Below are positions 16,001-24,706 of a stretch of DNA of 41,396 nt, one piece after another (position 1 is the stretch's first letter; every line of letters starts with the position of its first letter). The translations under genes and the position numbers were made by a program. The DNA is from Pirellulaceae bacterium (lineage in GTDB: Bacteria > Planctomycetota > Planctomycetia > Pirellulales > Pirellulaceae), in NCBI GenBank assembly GCA_028280445.1, contig JANQLU010000044.1, positions 1-41,396 of the forward strand, written 5' to 3'. The notes beneath the pieces are model-generated. The model had not been told where the DNA came from. It searched no databases and saw nothing but the letters and a program-made list of their open reading frames with translations.

Positions 16001-17362
16001 ATGAACATTGCTATCGTGGGCGCAGGACACGTCGGTCTCGTTTCTGGAGTATGTTTTGCTGAAACCGGATCAGAAATTGTCTGCTTTGATAACGATCGGA
16101 CAACCATTGAAAATCTGCGGAACGGCATCGTACCAGTTTATGAACCCGGCCTGACCGACTTGATTGTTAAAAATCAAAAAGGCGGGCGGCTGAAGTTCAC
16201 CACTTGTTTGATCCAAGCATTGGAGCAAAGCGAGATCATCTTTATTGCGATCGAAACTCCGCAGCGCGGTGATGGTTCGGCGAATCTCGACAATCTTTGG
16301 GCCGTCGTCGACAAAATTCGAGAGGCGGCCAGTTCTCCCAAATTGGTCGTACTGAAAAACACGGTACCTGCGGGGACGAGTCAACGTGTTTATGAACGAA
16401 TCAATCAAGACAGTGATGTCATGCATTCGGTTGCCAGTAATCCGGAGTTTCTCAGTCGAGGCACGGCACTGAAAGATGCACTTCAACCCGATCGCGTGGT
16501 GTGCGGAGTTCAAGACGGCAAATCGGAACAGCTGCTCAAAAAATTGTACGAGCCACAAGCGAACATCGGTGTGCCGATTCTGTTTATGGAATGGGAAAGT
16601 GCCGAAATGACGAAATACGTTGCCAATTGTTTTTTGGCAACGAAACTCAGTTTCATCAATGAAATGGCAAACATGTGTGAAGCGCTGGGGGCCGATATCA
16701 ATGACGTTCGCCAGGGGATTGGCCACGATCAACGGATTGGATTCGAGTACTTTACACCGGGTGTTGGCTATGGCGGTCCGTGTTTTCCGAAAGACATGCG
16801 GGCGCTCAAAGCGTTGGCGCGCGAAAAACAAATGCCGATGCGAATCCTCGAAGCGGCCGATTACGTCAACGAAGATCAAAAACGTGTCGCTTTCAACAAA
16901 CTCGAAAAAGCGTTCAATGGCTACCTGAAAAATGCGACGATCGCCGTTTGGGGACTGGCTTTCAAGCCGGAAACGGACGATACCCGTGAAGCACCGGCGT
17001 TGGTTCTGATCAATCAATTGATTGAAGCCGGCGCGATTGTTCGCGCTTACGATCGCGAAGCGGCGGACAGCGTTGAAGGCGAACTGCAAGATCGGGTTGA
17101 GTTTTACAATGACCCGTATGATGCCGCCATGAACGCTGACGCTTTGGCAATCATGACCGATTGGCGAGAAATTTACTCAACGGATTTTGCCAAGCTCAGT
17201 CGAACGATGAAGGGAAATGTCATTTTTGATGGCCGAAATCTGTTTGAGCCCCATGAAGTGGCTGCCAGTGGATTTGTCTACAGCAGTGTTGGGCGGCAAA
17301 CCAGTTTTCCCGGTTTTACACCGCAAACGGTCATGTCCACAGCGGTTCACGAGCCTGCTTAA
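16001..17362 (+). CDS. ugd: UDP-glucose 6-dehydrogenase
   Basis: 453 residues, the usual size. It oxidises UDP-glucose to UDP-glucuronate with two NAD+, feeding cell-surface polysaccharide synthesis. The Rossmann motif GAGHVGL (residues 7-13) is near-canonical, with His in place of the common Tyr. The catalytic cysteine is C261 in GVGYGGPCFPKDM. NAD- and sugar-binding landmarks such as ASNPEFLSRGTAL and WGLAFKPETDDTREAPA are intact. A related nucleotide-sugar dehydrogenase (for example GDP-mannose type) is possible but less likely. AAGGG lies 9 nt before the ATG. The downstream phosphohexomutase-family gene is 216 nt away, so the two may share a sugar-nucleotide context without being a tight operon. 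Confidence 0.93.
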   Translation: MNIAIVGAGHVGLVSGVCFAETGSEIVCFDNDRTTIENLRNGIVPVYEPGLTDLIVKNQKGGRLKFTTCLIQALEQSEIIFIAIETPQRGDGSANLDNLWAVVDKIREAASSPKLVVLKNTVPAGTSQRVYERINQDSDVMHSVASNPEFLSRGTALKDALQPDRVVCGVQDGKSEQLLKKLYEPQANIGVPILFMEWESAEMTKYVANCFLATKLSFINEMANMCEALGADINDVRQGIGHDQRIGFEYFTPGVGYGGPCFPKDMRALKALAREKQMPMRILEAADYVNEDQKRVAFNKLEKAFNGYLKNATIAVWGLAFKPETDDTREAPALVLINQLIEAGAIVRAYDREAADSVEGELQDRVEFYNDPYDAAMNADALAIMTDWREIYSTDFAKLSRTMKGNVIFDGRNLFEPHEVAASGFVYSSVGRQTSFPGFTPQTVMSTAVHEPA

Positions 17363-17578
17363 AAGTCGCTCAACGATAAAACTCAATATTTAGCTGTTGG
17401 TTCAGCTCCAAGCTCAATTGAAGTTTGAAAACGCTTAAAATACGGAAATGCCTCGACGGCTCTAAAACGGCGGCCGTTCCAATTTTGAACTGCCGTCAAT
17501 CAATCACGCTGGTGATCGATGATTCAGTTCGAGAAATGAAATGCCGCGACTTTCCACAAGTGACGAGTCAACGGAACC

Positions 17579-19369
17579 ATGGATATTGCATCTGAAAAAC
17601 TTGAGACGGCTTTTACACAGCAATTGATCGCAGCAGGCGCGGTTGAGAACATCAAAAACTGGTTAACGAAGTCACAATACGCGCCTTTTGCGCCGACAGT
17701 CGCCGAACACATCGAACAGGCCAATTGGAAAGTATTGAACGATGTTTTTTGGACTGCTTTGCCATTCACGGCACATGGTCGACACGGTCGCATGTACGAG
17801 ATCGGTTCTAACACCATCAACGAGCTTACAATTGGTGAAACAGCGCGCGGGCTGGCCGAGGCCGTTCTCGAACAACATCAAAACGCAAAAGTCCCAAGTT
17901 GCGCAATCGCTTTTGGTGTCCGCCATCGGTCGCGACAGTTCGCACGAATCTGCGCGGAAGTAATGGCGGCTGCCGGCATTAAAGTCTATTTTTGTGACCA
18001 GCCCCGTGCGACTCCCGAACTGGGGCATGCGCTGGTTCGACTCAATTGCAGTTGTGGGATCATGATTTCAACGGAACAAGGTCCAGCCAACGAAAATGGA
18101 ATCAAAATCTATTGGAAAAATGGTCCAATGGTTCCACCCGATGATCAACGAATCATGGATCGAGTACGCGGTGTCATCGCTGTTCCGCGAAAGGACTTTG
18201 AAAGTGGCGTTGCCATAAACGAAATTGAGATTTCCACACCAGAGGTTGCTGATTCATTCCGATCCGCCACATGTCAATTTTCGTTTTCTGGACCACGTGA
18301 TATTTCAATTTTGTATTCACCGCTGAACGGAGTTGGCAGCAAAGTCGCCGTGCCTGTATTTCACGCTGACGGGTTCCGTCACGTCGAAGTGTTTCCGGCA
18401 CATGCAGATGAAGACGGCAGTTTTCCGCATTTTCCTCGCCAAATGCCAGATTTTGCAAATCCTCAAACACTCAAACCGCTGATAGAACATGCACGATCGA
18501 CTGGGGCCAATGTGTTGTTGGCCAACGATCCCGATTGCCAGCACGTTGTTTGTGCCGCACCGCTAACGACCGATACAACGGGTCCCTGGGAATGGATTAC
18601 CTCGCAACAAATCGCAGCGTTGTTGGTCGATTACCTCCTCGAAAAACGAGCGGCAAACAACTCGTTGCATTCTCAGAGTACTGTGATCACAACGTTTTTA
18701 ACCTCGGAGCTCGTTCGACGAATCGCAGATTCTTATGGTGTTAACACGGTCAGTGATCTTACACCAGATTTTCGCTGGCTCATTGCTGAAATTGACGGTA
18801 TCGGGTCAGAAAATTTTGTCTTTGCCGCCGACCACAATTACGGCTATCTCGTCAATCCCGATGTGCGCGAATCGGACGGTGTCGGTGCCGCACTGTTGTT
18901 GGCAGGATTGGCGGCGGAATGTTGGCAAACGGGAATGTCTTTGCACCAAAAACTGTTTGAAATTTTTGAGATTCACGGTGTTTTTCAAGAAAACCGCACG
19001 GTGTTGCAATGTTCTGATGGTACTGGGTTGGGTAAAGCGGGAGCGGTGATGACGATGTTCCGTGAAGACCCGCCAGAGAAATTTGGCGACATGGAAGTGA
19101 CTGGTATCAAAGATTTTCAGGCGCAACTCGTGCGCGAACCGGACTATCAAGTTTTCCCGTTCTCCGGGCCGCGTGCCAATCTCGTGGTCCTCGAATTGGA
19201 CGAGCCGGGCAGCTATTTTTCCGTGCAGCCGCTCGGTCATGAACATCAACTGGAGGTTTGCGTTTTTACTTGTGAAAAATCGGATTCGATTCAATCGACG
19301 CAGATCGAGCTTCGCGAACGGATTGAAAGAGTAGAAGTGGATATCCGCAAATTTGTTGATGAGTTTTAA
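17579..19369 (+). CDS. Phosphohexomutase-family protein with altered active site, predicted pseudoenzyme
   Basis: 596 residues with the alpha-D-phosphohexomutase fold (phosphomannomutase/phosphoglucomutase superfamily), including a long N-terminal region typical of the larger members. The three diagnostic loops align but are changed. The phosphoserine loop TASHNP reads STEQGP at residues 164-169, with Glu166 at the serine position, although the following NGIKIY is kept. The metal loop DPDADR reads DPDCQH (317-322), losing the third Asp and the Arg. The sugar loop EES(Y/I)GY reads DHNYGY (418-423). The flanking framework (RVNPDVRESDGVGAALLL-like region after residue 424) is well conserved, so the protein is folded and under selection. 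A normal mutase reaction seems unlikely; a regulatory, binding or altered catalytic role is inferred. GGA precedes the ATG. Confidence 0.88.
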   Translation: MDIASEKLETAFTQQLIAAGAVENIKNWLTKSQYAPFAPTVAEHIEQANWKVLNDVFWTALPFTAHGRHGRMYEIGSNTINELTIGETARGLAEAVLEQHQNAKVPSCAIAFGVRHRSRQFARICAEVMAAAGIKVYFCDQPRATPELGHALVRLNCSCGIMISTEQGPANENGIKIYWKNGPMVPPDDQRIMDRVRGVIAVPRKDFESGVAINEIEISTPEVADSFRSATCQFSFSGPRDISILYSPLNGVGSKVAVPVFHADGFRHVEVFPAHADEDGSFPHFPRQMPDFANPQTLKPLIEHARSTGANVLLANDPDCQHVVCAAPLTTDTTGPWEWITSQQIAALLVDYLLEKRAANNSLHSQSTVITTFLTSELVRRIADSYGVNTVSDLTPDFRWLIAEIDGIGSENFVFAADHNYGYLVNPDVRESDGVGAALLLAGLAAECWQTGMSLHQKLFEIFEIHGVFQENRTVLQCSDGTGLGKAGAVMTMFREDPPEKFGDMEVTGIKDFQAQLVREPDYQVFPFSGPRANLVVLELDEPGSYFSVQPLGHEHQLEVCVFTCEKSDSIQSTQIELRERIERVEVDIRKFVDEF

Positions 19370-19452
19370 TGTCTGTTGCGTAGCTCTCCGCTCGCGGGGA
19401 AAATTTCATTGACCTGATGTCATTAAAGTTTTGTACCTGAAACTCCCAATTC

Positions 19453-19475
19453 GGGTGCCACTGGCTTTGCCAGTG
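19453..19475 (+). repeat. Hairpin repeat copy C1
   Basis: CACTGGC (19459-19465) and GCCAGTG (19469-19475) pair perfectly around TTT, preceded by GGGTGC. An inverted relative lies 66 nt downstream, and further copies lie at 13064-13078 and 41377-41396. Confidence 0.7.
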
Positions 19476-19541
19476 ATGTGGCTGGATAGTGATCGTCAAG
19501 TACTTTAATTGAACGTAAAAACCGTGAGTCAATGTGCAAAT

Positions 19542-19563
19542 CACTGGCTGGGGCCAGTGGCAC
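19542..19563 (-). repeat. Hairpin repeat copy C2, inverted relative to C1
   Basis: CACTGGC (19542-19548) pairs with GCCAGTG (19553-19559) and is followed by GCAC. The reverse complement begins GTGCCACTGGCCCC, matching C1 in its first 11 nt and the copy at the window end in its variable loop. Confidence 0.7.
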
Positions 19564-19593
19564 ACGGCGTTGGGCAGCGATGTCCGTTTGATC

Positions 19594-19615
19594 GGCCGGT
19601 GGGAACCGGCCCTAC
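19594..19615 (+). repeat. Hairpin repeat copy B2
   Basis: GGCCGGT (19594-19600) and ACCGGCC (19605-19611) form a 7-bp GC-rich stem with a four-base loop, followed by CTAC. Identical 22-nt copies occur as an inverted pair at 20459-20514, and a half copy sits at 11551-11566. Confidence 0.75.
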
Positions 19616-19617
19616 TT

Positions 19618-19699
19618 GAAATCAAAACCCGAAGCGTGAGTGAGGGACGACATTTCGCCTCACCTCTGTGCGAATTTCGGTCCCTCACTTACGTTTCGG
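19618..19699. repeat. Inverted repeat, copy D2
   Basis: The left end AAATCAAAACCCGAAGCGTG (19619-19638) leads into GAGTGAGGGAC, and the right arm GTCCCTCACTTACGTTTCGG (19680-19699) pairs with it. It is the same element as 15777-15857. It lies just downstream of the minus-strand pseudouridine synthase gene, whose last codons also read GAAATCAAAACC. Confidence 0.75.
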
Positions 19700-19715
19700 A
19701 TTATGATTGTTTGAT

Positions 19716-20450
19716 TTACGTGAAATCAAAACCCTGCAGGTCTTGCCAACAACTCGGAACGGGTGCGATGACATCGACGGTTTTATCTTCAGTTGGATGA
19801 TAAAACTTGAGCTGTCGTGAAATCAAAGCGATCCAGCGTTTACGTATGTCAACGGACTCTGGACCAAACGGCACGTCGCTGCGATAAAGTTCATCACCCA
19901 AAATCGGGTGGCCGTGATGGCTGCATTGAAGTCGAATTTGATGCGTGCGGCCAGTTTCCAATTCGATTTCAAGCCATGATCGATCGTTGGTCGTGTGTCG
20001 AACCCGGTAATTCAAAATAGCCTGCTGTGCCCGTTCGGTCGATGAATCCGCAATCTCGGATTGAGCCCGATCGGGCAATTTTCGCATCCAGTCAATCCAT
20101 GTTCCGTGTTCCGGAGATACAACTCCAGACACAATCGCCCAGTATTTCTTGGTCACTTCGCGGCGCTCGAACTGAGCACAAATTCGTTGTGTTGCTCGAA
20201 TGTGTCGAGCAAACACCATCACGCCACCAACGGGACGGTCGAGTCGATGGGGCACGCCGAGGTAGATTTTGCCTTCCTTGTTTTCTCGTTGCCTCAAGTA
20301 TTGTTTAACACGTCGTTCCATGCTGTCGATTCCAGGCGGTGCCTGAGTAAGCACGCCCGCCGGTTTATTGACCACAATGCACGGTCCGTCATGCAACAGG
20401 ATTTCTGGCGTGGGTAGTGATTCGAAAGAAGGAGTTATGGAATCTGTCAT
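19716..20450 (-). CDS. RluA-family RNA pseudouridine synthase
   Basis: 244 residues, a compact member without an S4 domain. The catalytic motif HRLDRPVGG contains the nucleophilic aspartate at residue 71. The preceding VVNKPAGVLT and the later GRTHQIRLQCSHHGHPILGD are family hallmarks. It isomerises uridine to pseudouridine in rRNA or tRNA; which site cannot be told from sequence. The ATG start has no strong ribosome-binding site, and the end of the gene abuts repeat copy D2. It lies 78 nt downstream of the secretion operon's last gene, separated by a strong inverted repeat, so it may be transcribed independently. Confidence 0.9.
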   Translation of the reverse strand: MTDSITPSFESLPTPEILLHDGPCIVVNKPAGVLTQAPPGIDSMERRVKQYLRQRENKEGKIYLGVPHRLDRPVGGVMVFARHIRATQRICAQFERREVTKKYWAIVSGVVSPEHGTWIDWMRKLPDRAQSEIADSSTERAQQAILNYRVRHTTNDRSWLEIELETGRTHQIRLQCSHHGHPILGDELYRSDVPFGPESVDIRKRWIALISRQLKFYHPTEDKTVDVIAPVPSCWQDLQGFDFT

Positions 20451-20458
20451 CGAGCAAA

Positions 20459-20514
20459 GTAGGGCCGGTTCCTACCGGCCGCTTGTAAGATTGGCCGGTG
20501 GGAACCGGCCCTAC
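20459..20514. repeat. Inverted pair of repeat B (B3 and B4)
   Basis: GTAGGGCCGG...ACCGGCC (20459-20480) and its reverse complement (20493-20514) face each other across 12 nt. Each copy is itself a hairpin, and together they can form one 22-bp stem with a single mismatch at most. It sits between two minus-strand genes and probably stops or stabilises the 3' end of the secretion-operon transcript. Confidence 0.8.
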
Positions 20515-20528
20515 GGCTGCAACGTAAT

Positions 20529-22055
20529 CTATTTTGCCCGTTTTTCGAATTCTGACAACTTGGCGACCGCGGCACGGTATTGATTGCGATTGTCTTTCTT
20601 TTCGTGGTATTTGGCGATGTTCCACAAACATTGGTGAGCTTGTTGATAATCTGCTGCACGGGCAAAACCTTGATGAGCGTCGCCCAAAACGCGAAGACCT
20701 TCTGATTCATGTCCACGCATCAACAGAGCCAATCCATAATCGGCACGAGCTCGCAAACTTTCGTCCAACGGCCATTGCTCAATCGACTTGACGGAGTTTT
20801 GCAACAAGTTGAGGCCCTGGGCGATTCCGCCATTTTGCAATTTCATCGACGCCAAAATCGCCTGCGAGCGGTCACCGATCACTTTGCCTTCGTTTTGGGA
20901 AATTAGTCGAATCAACAAGGCTGACGCTGGCCCGGGTTGTCCCGCCAGAATCATGGCTCGAGCTTGTTGGAGCCGGAGATTGGCGACATTGCCGAGGTCC
21001 TGGGATATGGCTTCTGCCTTTTTGAATGCCAAGATCGCATTTTGGCCTTCACCCCGTAACAAATTTTGAAACCCAATCATGGCCCAGACATTGGCTTCGG
21101 GTTTGAGTTCCAGATGATGCTGGCGGTTGATGAGCGTTGCGTTTTGCACAACTTCCTCCGGCCATTTTGTTTTGGCCGGTCGCAGATAGGCCGCTCGGTT
21201 CCAAAATTCTGGATCATACAAACCGTGTTTGACCAATCGACAATGTTGGACGACAGCCGACGCCCAAGTTGTTTTCCAATCATCCACTTGTTTTTGATGT
21301 CGAAAAAACTCGCCCAGTAGAAGCCGTAATTTTGAACTTTGCAGCTCAGACGCTGCGTCGGTGATCGTCAACGCGTATTTCAAACTCTGCGCGGCTTGCC
21401 GATGTTGGCCGTTCATCATGTAGGCGATCGCTTCGAGGCGATGGCACTCGACCTGAAACATTTTACTAGCGGAACGATCCAGCGATTTGACCAGACCAAG
21501 TTCCAATGCGGAACGCGCGTCAGTTTTTTTCAAGTAAATCCAAAACTGGCGGCGTTTTGCTTCGAGAAATTGAATTTCTCGCGGTGGATTGATCAATTGT
21601 GCAATATAAGGTGACCAAACGTTTTGACGGCACCAATTGGCGTCGAACTGTTTCGCCACGAATTGGAGGATTTGCGGGTCGTGATCTGCAACATCGGCTT
21701 CCTGCAAAACCTCAAGCGACACGTCGGGGAATCGCTTGACGAAATGTTTGGCCAGACCGATTTGCGACGCTTCGAGAAGTTTTCCCAAATGTTCGCGGAA
21801 TTCTCGGTTTGAAAAAGCCCGGTTGCTGGCGTCACCCAGAATGACTCCACCGCCATCCCAACGCACTTTCTTGTCGTTGAACTTGGCGCGGATTCGATGC
21901 TCTTTGGCTTCAGGAGTGCTTTCCTTGATTGCCAAATTCAATTTGTTTTGATTCGATGAACGCGATTTTAATTTCGTACAACCACTGCCCATGAAAACTG
22001 TCACGACAACGAGGCCGAAAAGTTTTATCGAGTTGTATTTTGATGAAAATTTCAA
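20529..22055 (-). CDS. TPR-repeat lipoprotein at the end of the pilus/secretion operon
   Basis: 508 residues from a TTG start, the only start codon that keeps the signal peptide. The signal ends in lipobox GSGC (residues about 24-27), so the protein is lipid-anchored. The rest is almost wholly alpha-helical, with repeats of the tetratricopeptide type: LRLQQARAMILAGQPGPASALL and RARADYGLALLMRGHESEGLRVLGDAHQGF fit the 34-residue pattern. It starts 12 nt after the secretin gene. TPR lipoproteins such as PilF/PilW serve as pilotins or assembly factors for type IV pilus secretins, so that role is suggested by position and architecture, although this protein is about twice as long. Confidence 0.82.
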   Translation of the reverse strand: MKFSSKYNSIKLFGLVVVTVFMGSGCTKLKSRSSNQNKLNLAIKESTPEAKEHRIRAKFNDKKVRWDGGGVILGDASNRAFSNREFREHLGKLLEASQIGLAKHFVKRFPDVSLEVLQEADVADHDPQILQFVAKQFDANWCRQNVWSPYIAQLINPPREIQFLEAKRRQFWIYLKKTDARSALELGLVKSLDRSASKMFQVECHRLEAIAYMMNGQHRQAAQSLKYALTITDAASELQSSKLRLLLGEFFRHQKQVDDWKTTWASAVVQHCRLVKHGLYDPEFWNRAAYLRPAKTKWPEEVVQNATLINRQHHLELKPEANVWAMIGFQNLLRGEGQNAILAFKKAEAISQDLGNVANLRLQQARAMILAGQPGPASALLIRLISQNEGKVIGDRSQAILASMKLQNGGIAQGLNLLQNSVKSIEQWPLDESLRARADYGLALLMRGHESEGLRVLGDAHQGFARAADYQQAHQCLWNIAKYHEKKDNRNQYRAAVAKLSEFEKRAK

Positions 22056-22067
22056 CGGCTTCAGCTA

Positions 22068-24119
22068 CTAATAAGACTTGGGTGTTACGTTATGAAATCG
22101 AAATGTCCGATGCAGATTGCACCGATCCAGATCGCTTTGAACAACTTCGTCAGGAGAAAACGTATTCATGGTCGCCTGTCCATTAAAAGCGTTGGGATGA
22201 ACACTCAACGCTTGTAGCAACTCGTCACTCAGACTGGCTGACTCGCTCGGTGTATTGAAAATGTACGGTCGAATCATGACAACCAATTCCCGTCGCATTC
22301 GTCCCGTTGCCTGGCGACGAAACAAGATGCCTAATAATGGAATTTTGCCGACAATGGGAACTTGATCGCGTGAATCCGACACTTCGTCTTCGATCAGCCC
22401 GCCTAGTGCCACTGCCAAACCGTCTTTGGCTACGACCGTTCCACTGATGGTGCTGCGATTGACAGTATCGACTTCCTGGTTTGTAATTCCGCCGGTAGGA
22501 CTCAAAATCGGGATCCGTCCTCCGTTGATCACGCGCCGTGCGTTTTCCTGAACGACGCGCAACGTGACTGTCCGATCGGCATTGATACTGGGTGTAATCA
22601 AAAGCGCCTGGCCGACATCTCGCAATTCCGTAATCGGCGTGCCAGCAATCGTCGTGTTGTTGTTACCGGCTGTGATCACTTGCGGAGAGTTGAAACCGAC
22701 GGTAAACGGAATGGTATCTCCGATAAAAATGCGGCTAACCTCGTTGTTGGCGGTCAGCAACAGCGGCGTGTTCAAAACGGTGACGCGATTGTCATCTTCG
22801 AGAACCTGCATCCGCGCGCGAAAGCTGTTAGACACCAATTGAAACGTAAAATCACCCTGGTTAATGGTGCTGCCGCCGGGAATCATCGAAGCCAATCGGC
22901 GAGCCTGACCGCTCAACGCGTCCGACGGAGTTGGCAAAATGTCGCCGGTCGTAAACCCACCAGCCAATGTGCTGCCATCGGAGGCTTGAAAATCAAACGC
23001 ACTGCGAAAATCGTCGTCCAACAACACGGACATGACTTTGACTTCTAGTAACACCAGCGGTGTGGGAACATCGAGTCGCCGAATCAACGTTTCGATTTGT
23101 GTCATCGTGGCCGAATCGCCCGTGCGGACCACGACCTGGTTGTTTCGTCGGACCACCGTTACAAAGATCGTCGCTTGACGCTCCTTGAGCAGTTTGGTGA
23201 TTGCGTCTCCATTTCTTTGATTTTGGTTTTGATCAGTAGGCGGAGGCACATTTTGTTGTTTGTTTTGCAACGCATCAACGAGTTGTTGGATTTGCTCGGA
23301 GGTCAAATCTCGAAGCGGTTGAAATTCGTTTCCAAATCGATTGCGATTTCCGGGATACTGCCGCCGTGCGTTGGCCGCAAAGCCTCCCAAGCCATTGATG
23401 CTGCTGTAACCGCGTCCGCCAAACGCGTAACCTTGAAATGACCCCAGTCCCAAACTGCGGCTGTCGACCAAATCAAATCGGTTCAAGCGGTAAACCAGGT
23501 CGAGAATCGAATCTTCGTCTCCCACGCCAAAATTCAGCTGCACCCGATCTCCAAACAGATCACGAATGGCGACGGCCACATCCACTGGATTGGGATAGAG
23601 CAACGTAAAGACTTTGGTTTGTTCGTCTCGAAAACTGGCCAGGTTTCGTTCGTATTCTTCGGTTGTGTAAATCCGGATGATGCCCGATTTTTCATCCACG
23701 CGGAAATACAAATCGTGGGTCTTGGTCAGATTTTCGAGAACGTCCATCGGTTTGACGTTTCGCAAATACAGATTGACTTTCACCTTGTTGGCTTCGACCG
23801 ACGCAACAATGTTTAAACCCGACTGTTCTGAAAATGCTCGGACGACTTGATCGAGAGATTGGTCGCGAAAATCGACGACCTCGATCGGTTCCTCTTGTTG
23901 CAATGCTGCAGGAGCATTTAACACTTCCTGCGTCATCGATGCAGGAATGAGTTTTTGATCCGAAATCACAAAATTTGGAGATGCAGGCGTATTTGAGGCC
24001 GGGTTTTGCCGCTCGTTTTGAGCCGGGCAGTACAGCGGCAGTGCAACGATGCATGCGAACAAAAGGTTGCACAAGCGGTTGAGATTGTAAAGCGTTTTGA
24101 GTCGAAAAAAACACGACAT
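22068..24119 (-). CDS. Outer-membrane secretin (GspD/PilQ family)
   Basis: 683 residues. A signal peptide (LLFACIVALPLYC region) is followed by an STN/N0-like domain (about residues 78-155: VVDFRDQSLDQVVRAFSEQS). A linker rich in glycine, asparagine and glutamine comes next, then an N1-like domain with TIFVTVVRRNNQVVV and ETLIRRLDVP. The C-terminal secretin beta-domain (about 410-625) contains VAVALGGLIEDEV and the hallmark VPIVGKIPLLGILFR, ending ELVVMIRPYIF. It should form the ring channel for a pseudopilus or pilus. Its neighbours are a PilP/GspC-like gene 63 nt upstream and a TPR lipoprotein 12 nt downstream. Confidence 0.93.
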   Translation of the reverse strand: MSCFFRLKTLYNLNRLCNLLFACIVALPLYCPAQNERQNPASNTPASPNFVISDQKLIPASMTQEVLNAPAALQQEEPIEVVDFRDQSLDQVVRAFSEQSGLNIVASVEANKVKVNLYLRNVKPMDVLENLTKTHDLYFRVDEKSGIIRIYTTEEYERNLASFRDEQTKVFTLLYPNPVDVAVAIRDLFGDRVQLNFGVGDEDSILDLVYRLNRFDLVDSRSLGLGSFQGYAFGGRGYSSINGLGGFAANARRQYPGNRNRFGNEFQPLRDLTSEQIQQLVDALQNKQQNVPPPTDQNQNQRNGDAITKLLKERQATIFVTVVRRNNQVVVRTGDSATMTQIETLIRRLDVPTPLVLLEVKVMSVLLDDDFRSAFDFQASDGSTLAGGFTTGDILPTPSDALSGQARRLASMIPGGSTINQGDFTFQLVSNSFRARMQVLEDDNRVTVLNTPLLLTANNEVSRIFIGDTIPFTVGFNSPQVITAGNNNTTIAGTPITELRDVGQALLITPSINADRTVTLRVVQENARRVINGGRIPILSPTGGITNQEVDTVNRSTISGTVVAKDGLAVALGGLIEDEVSDSRDQVPIVGKIPLLGILFRRQATGRMRRELVVMIRPYIFNTPSESASLSDELLQALSVHPNAFNGQATMNTFSPDEVVQSDLDRCNLHRTFRFHNVTPKSY

Positions 24120-24182
24120 ATATCGGTCGCTTCCATGCGTAAATTGACTAGCTGCTCACGCAAGCTGCGACCGATCGAAGTC

Positions 24183-24695
24183 CTAGTCGTACAACGTGAT
24201 CCGTCGATCCAGCTCCGGGAAATGCAGAACGATCCCATCTGTAGTGATTTTTTCTACTTTCATCAAGACATATACACCAGGTTTCACCAAAACCGAACGT
24301 TCTGTCCCGTTTCGAACGCGAATCGTGCGATCACCATCCTCCAGCAATGCTAGCGACGAACGCTTGCTAACAATTTTCGATTTGAGTTTGAAACTGGGCA
24401 ATTGCAGCAACTGCTTTTTCATTCGCTCATTCTCTTTTTTCAAATCGTTGGTCAATTTCGCGACCTGTTTTGAAAGCGTTGCAATTTGCCCCTTGAGGGT
24501 TTTGTTCTCCGCTTTCAGTTTGCCGTTTTCTGCGATGTATTTGTCCAACTGTTGAACATTTTTAATTTTGTTCAACGTCTGTTTCATGACATCAGTTTTC
24601 GCAGCGGGATCAACTTTTTTCTTTTCCTGGGCGATGGCATTGCTTGCCAGCAAAACCACGATGGCAACCGTCAAACTAGTAGTTAAATTTTTCAT
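24183..24695 (-). CDS. PilP/GspC-like periplasmic coiled-coil protein
   Basis: 170 residues. A cleavable signal peptide (about residues 1-22, ending SNAIAQ) precedes a lysine-rich coiled coil (about 45-95). A small beta domain (about 102-170) follows, with KSKIVSKRSSLALLEDGDRT and VLVKPGVYVLMKVEKITTDG. That beta pattern resembles the HR/PilP domain that links the inner-membrane platform to the secretin N0 domain, and the gene sits directly before the secretin gene, as pilP does. The assignment rests on position and domain look, so it is tentative. AAGGAA precedes the ATG. Confidence 0.75.
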   Translation of the reverse strand: MKNLTTSLTVAIVVLLASNAIAQEKKKVDPAAKTDVMKQTLNKIKNVQQLDKYIAENGKLKAENKTLKGQIATLSKQVAKLTNDLKKENERMKKQLLQLPSFKLKSKIVSKRSSLALLEDGDRTIRVRNGTERSVLVKPGVYVLMKVEKITTDGIVLHFPELDRRITLYD

Positions 24696-24706
24696 GGCTA
24701 TTTTCC

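Larger units (their letters stand above)
19370..19715. other. Intergenic repeat island
   Basis: This 346-nt gap between convergent genes is largely filled with repeats: copies C1 (19453-19475), C2 (19542-19563), B2 (19594-19615) and D2 (19618-19699). No coding capacity or promoter is evident. Confidence 0.7.

Noticed and set aside
22564..23441. Several plus-strand open frames inside the secretin gene
   Set aside because: They lie wholly antisense to a strongly recognisable secretin, have no ribosome-binding sites and no domain character.
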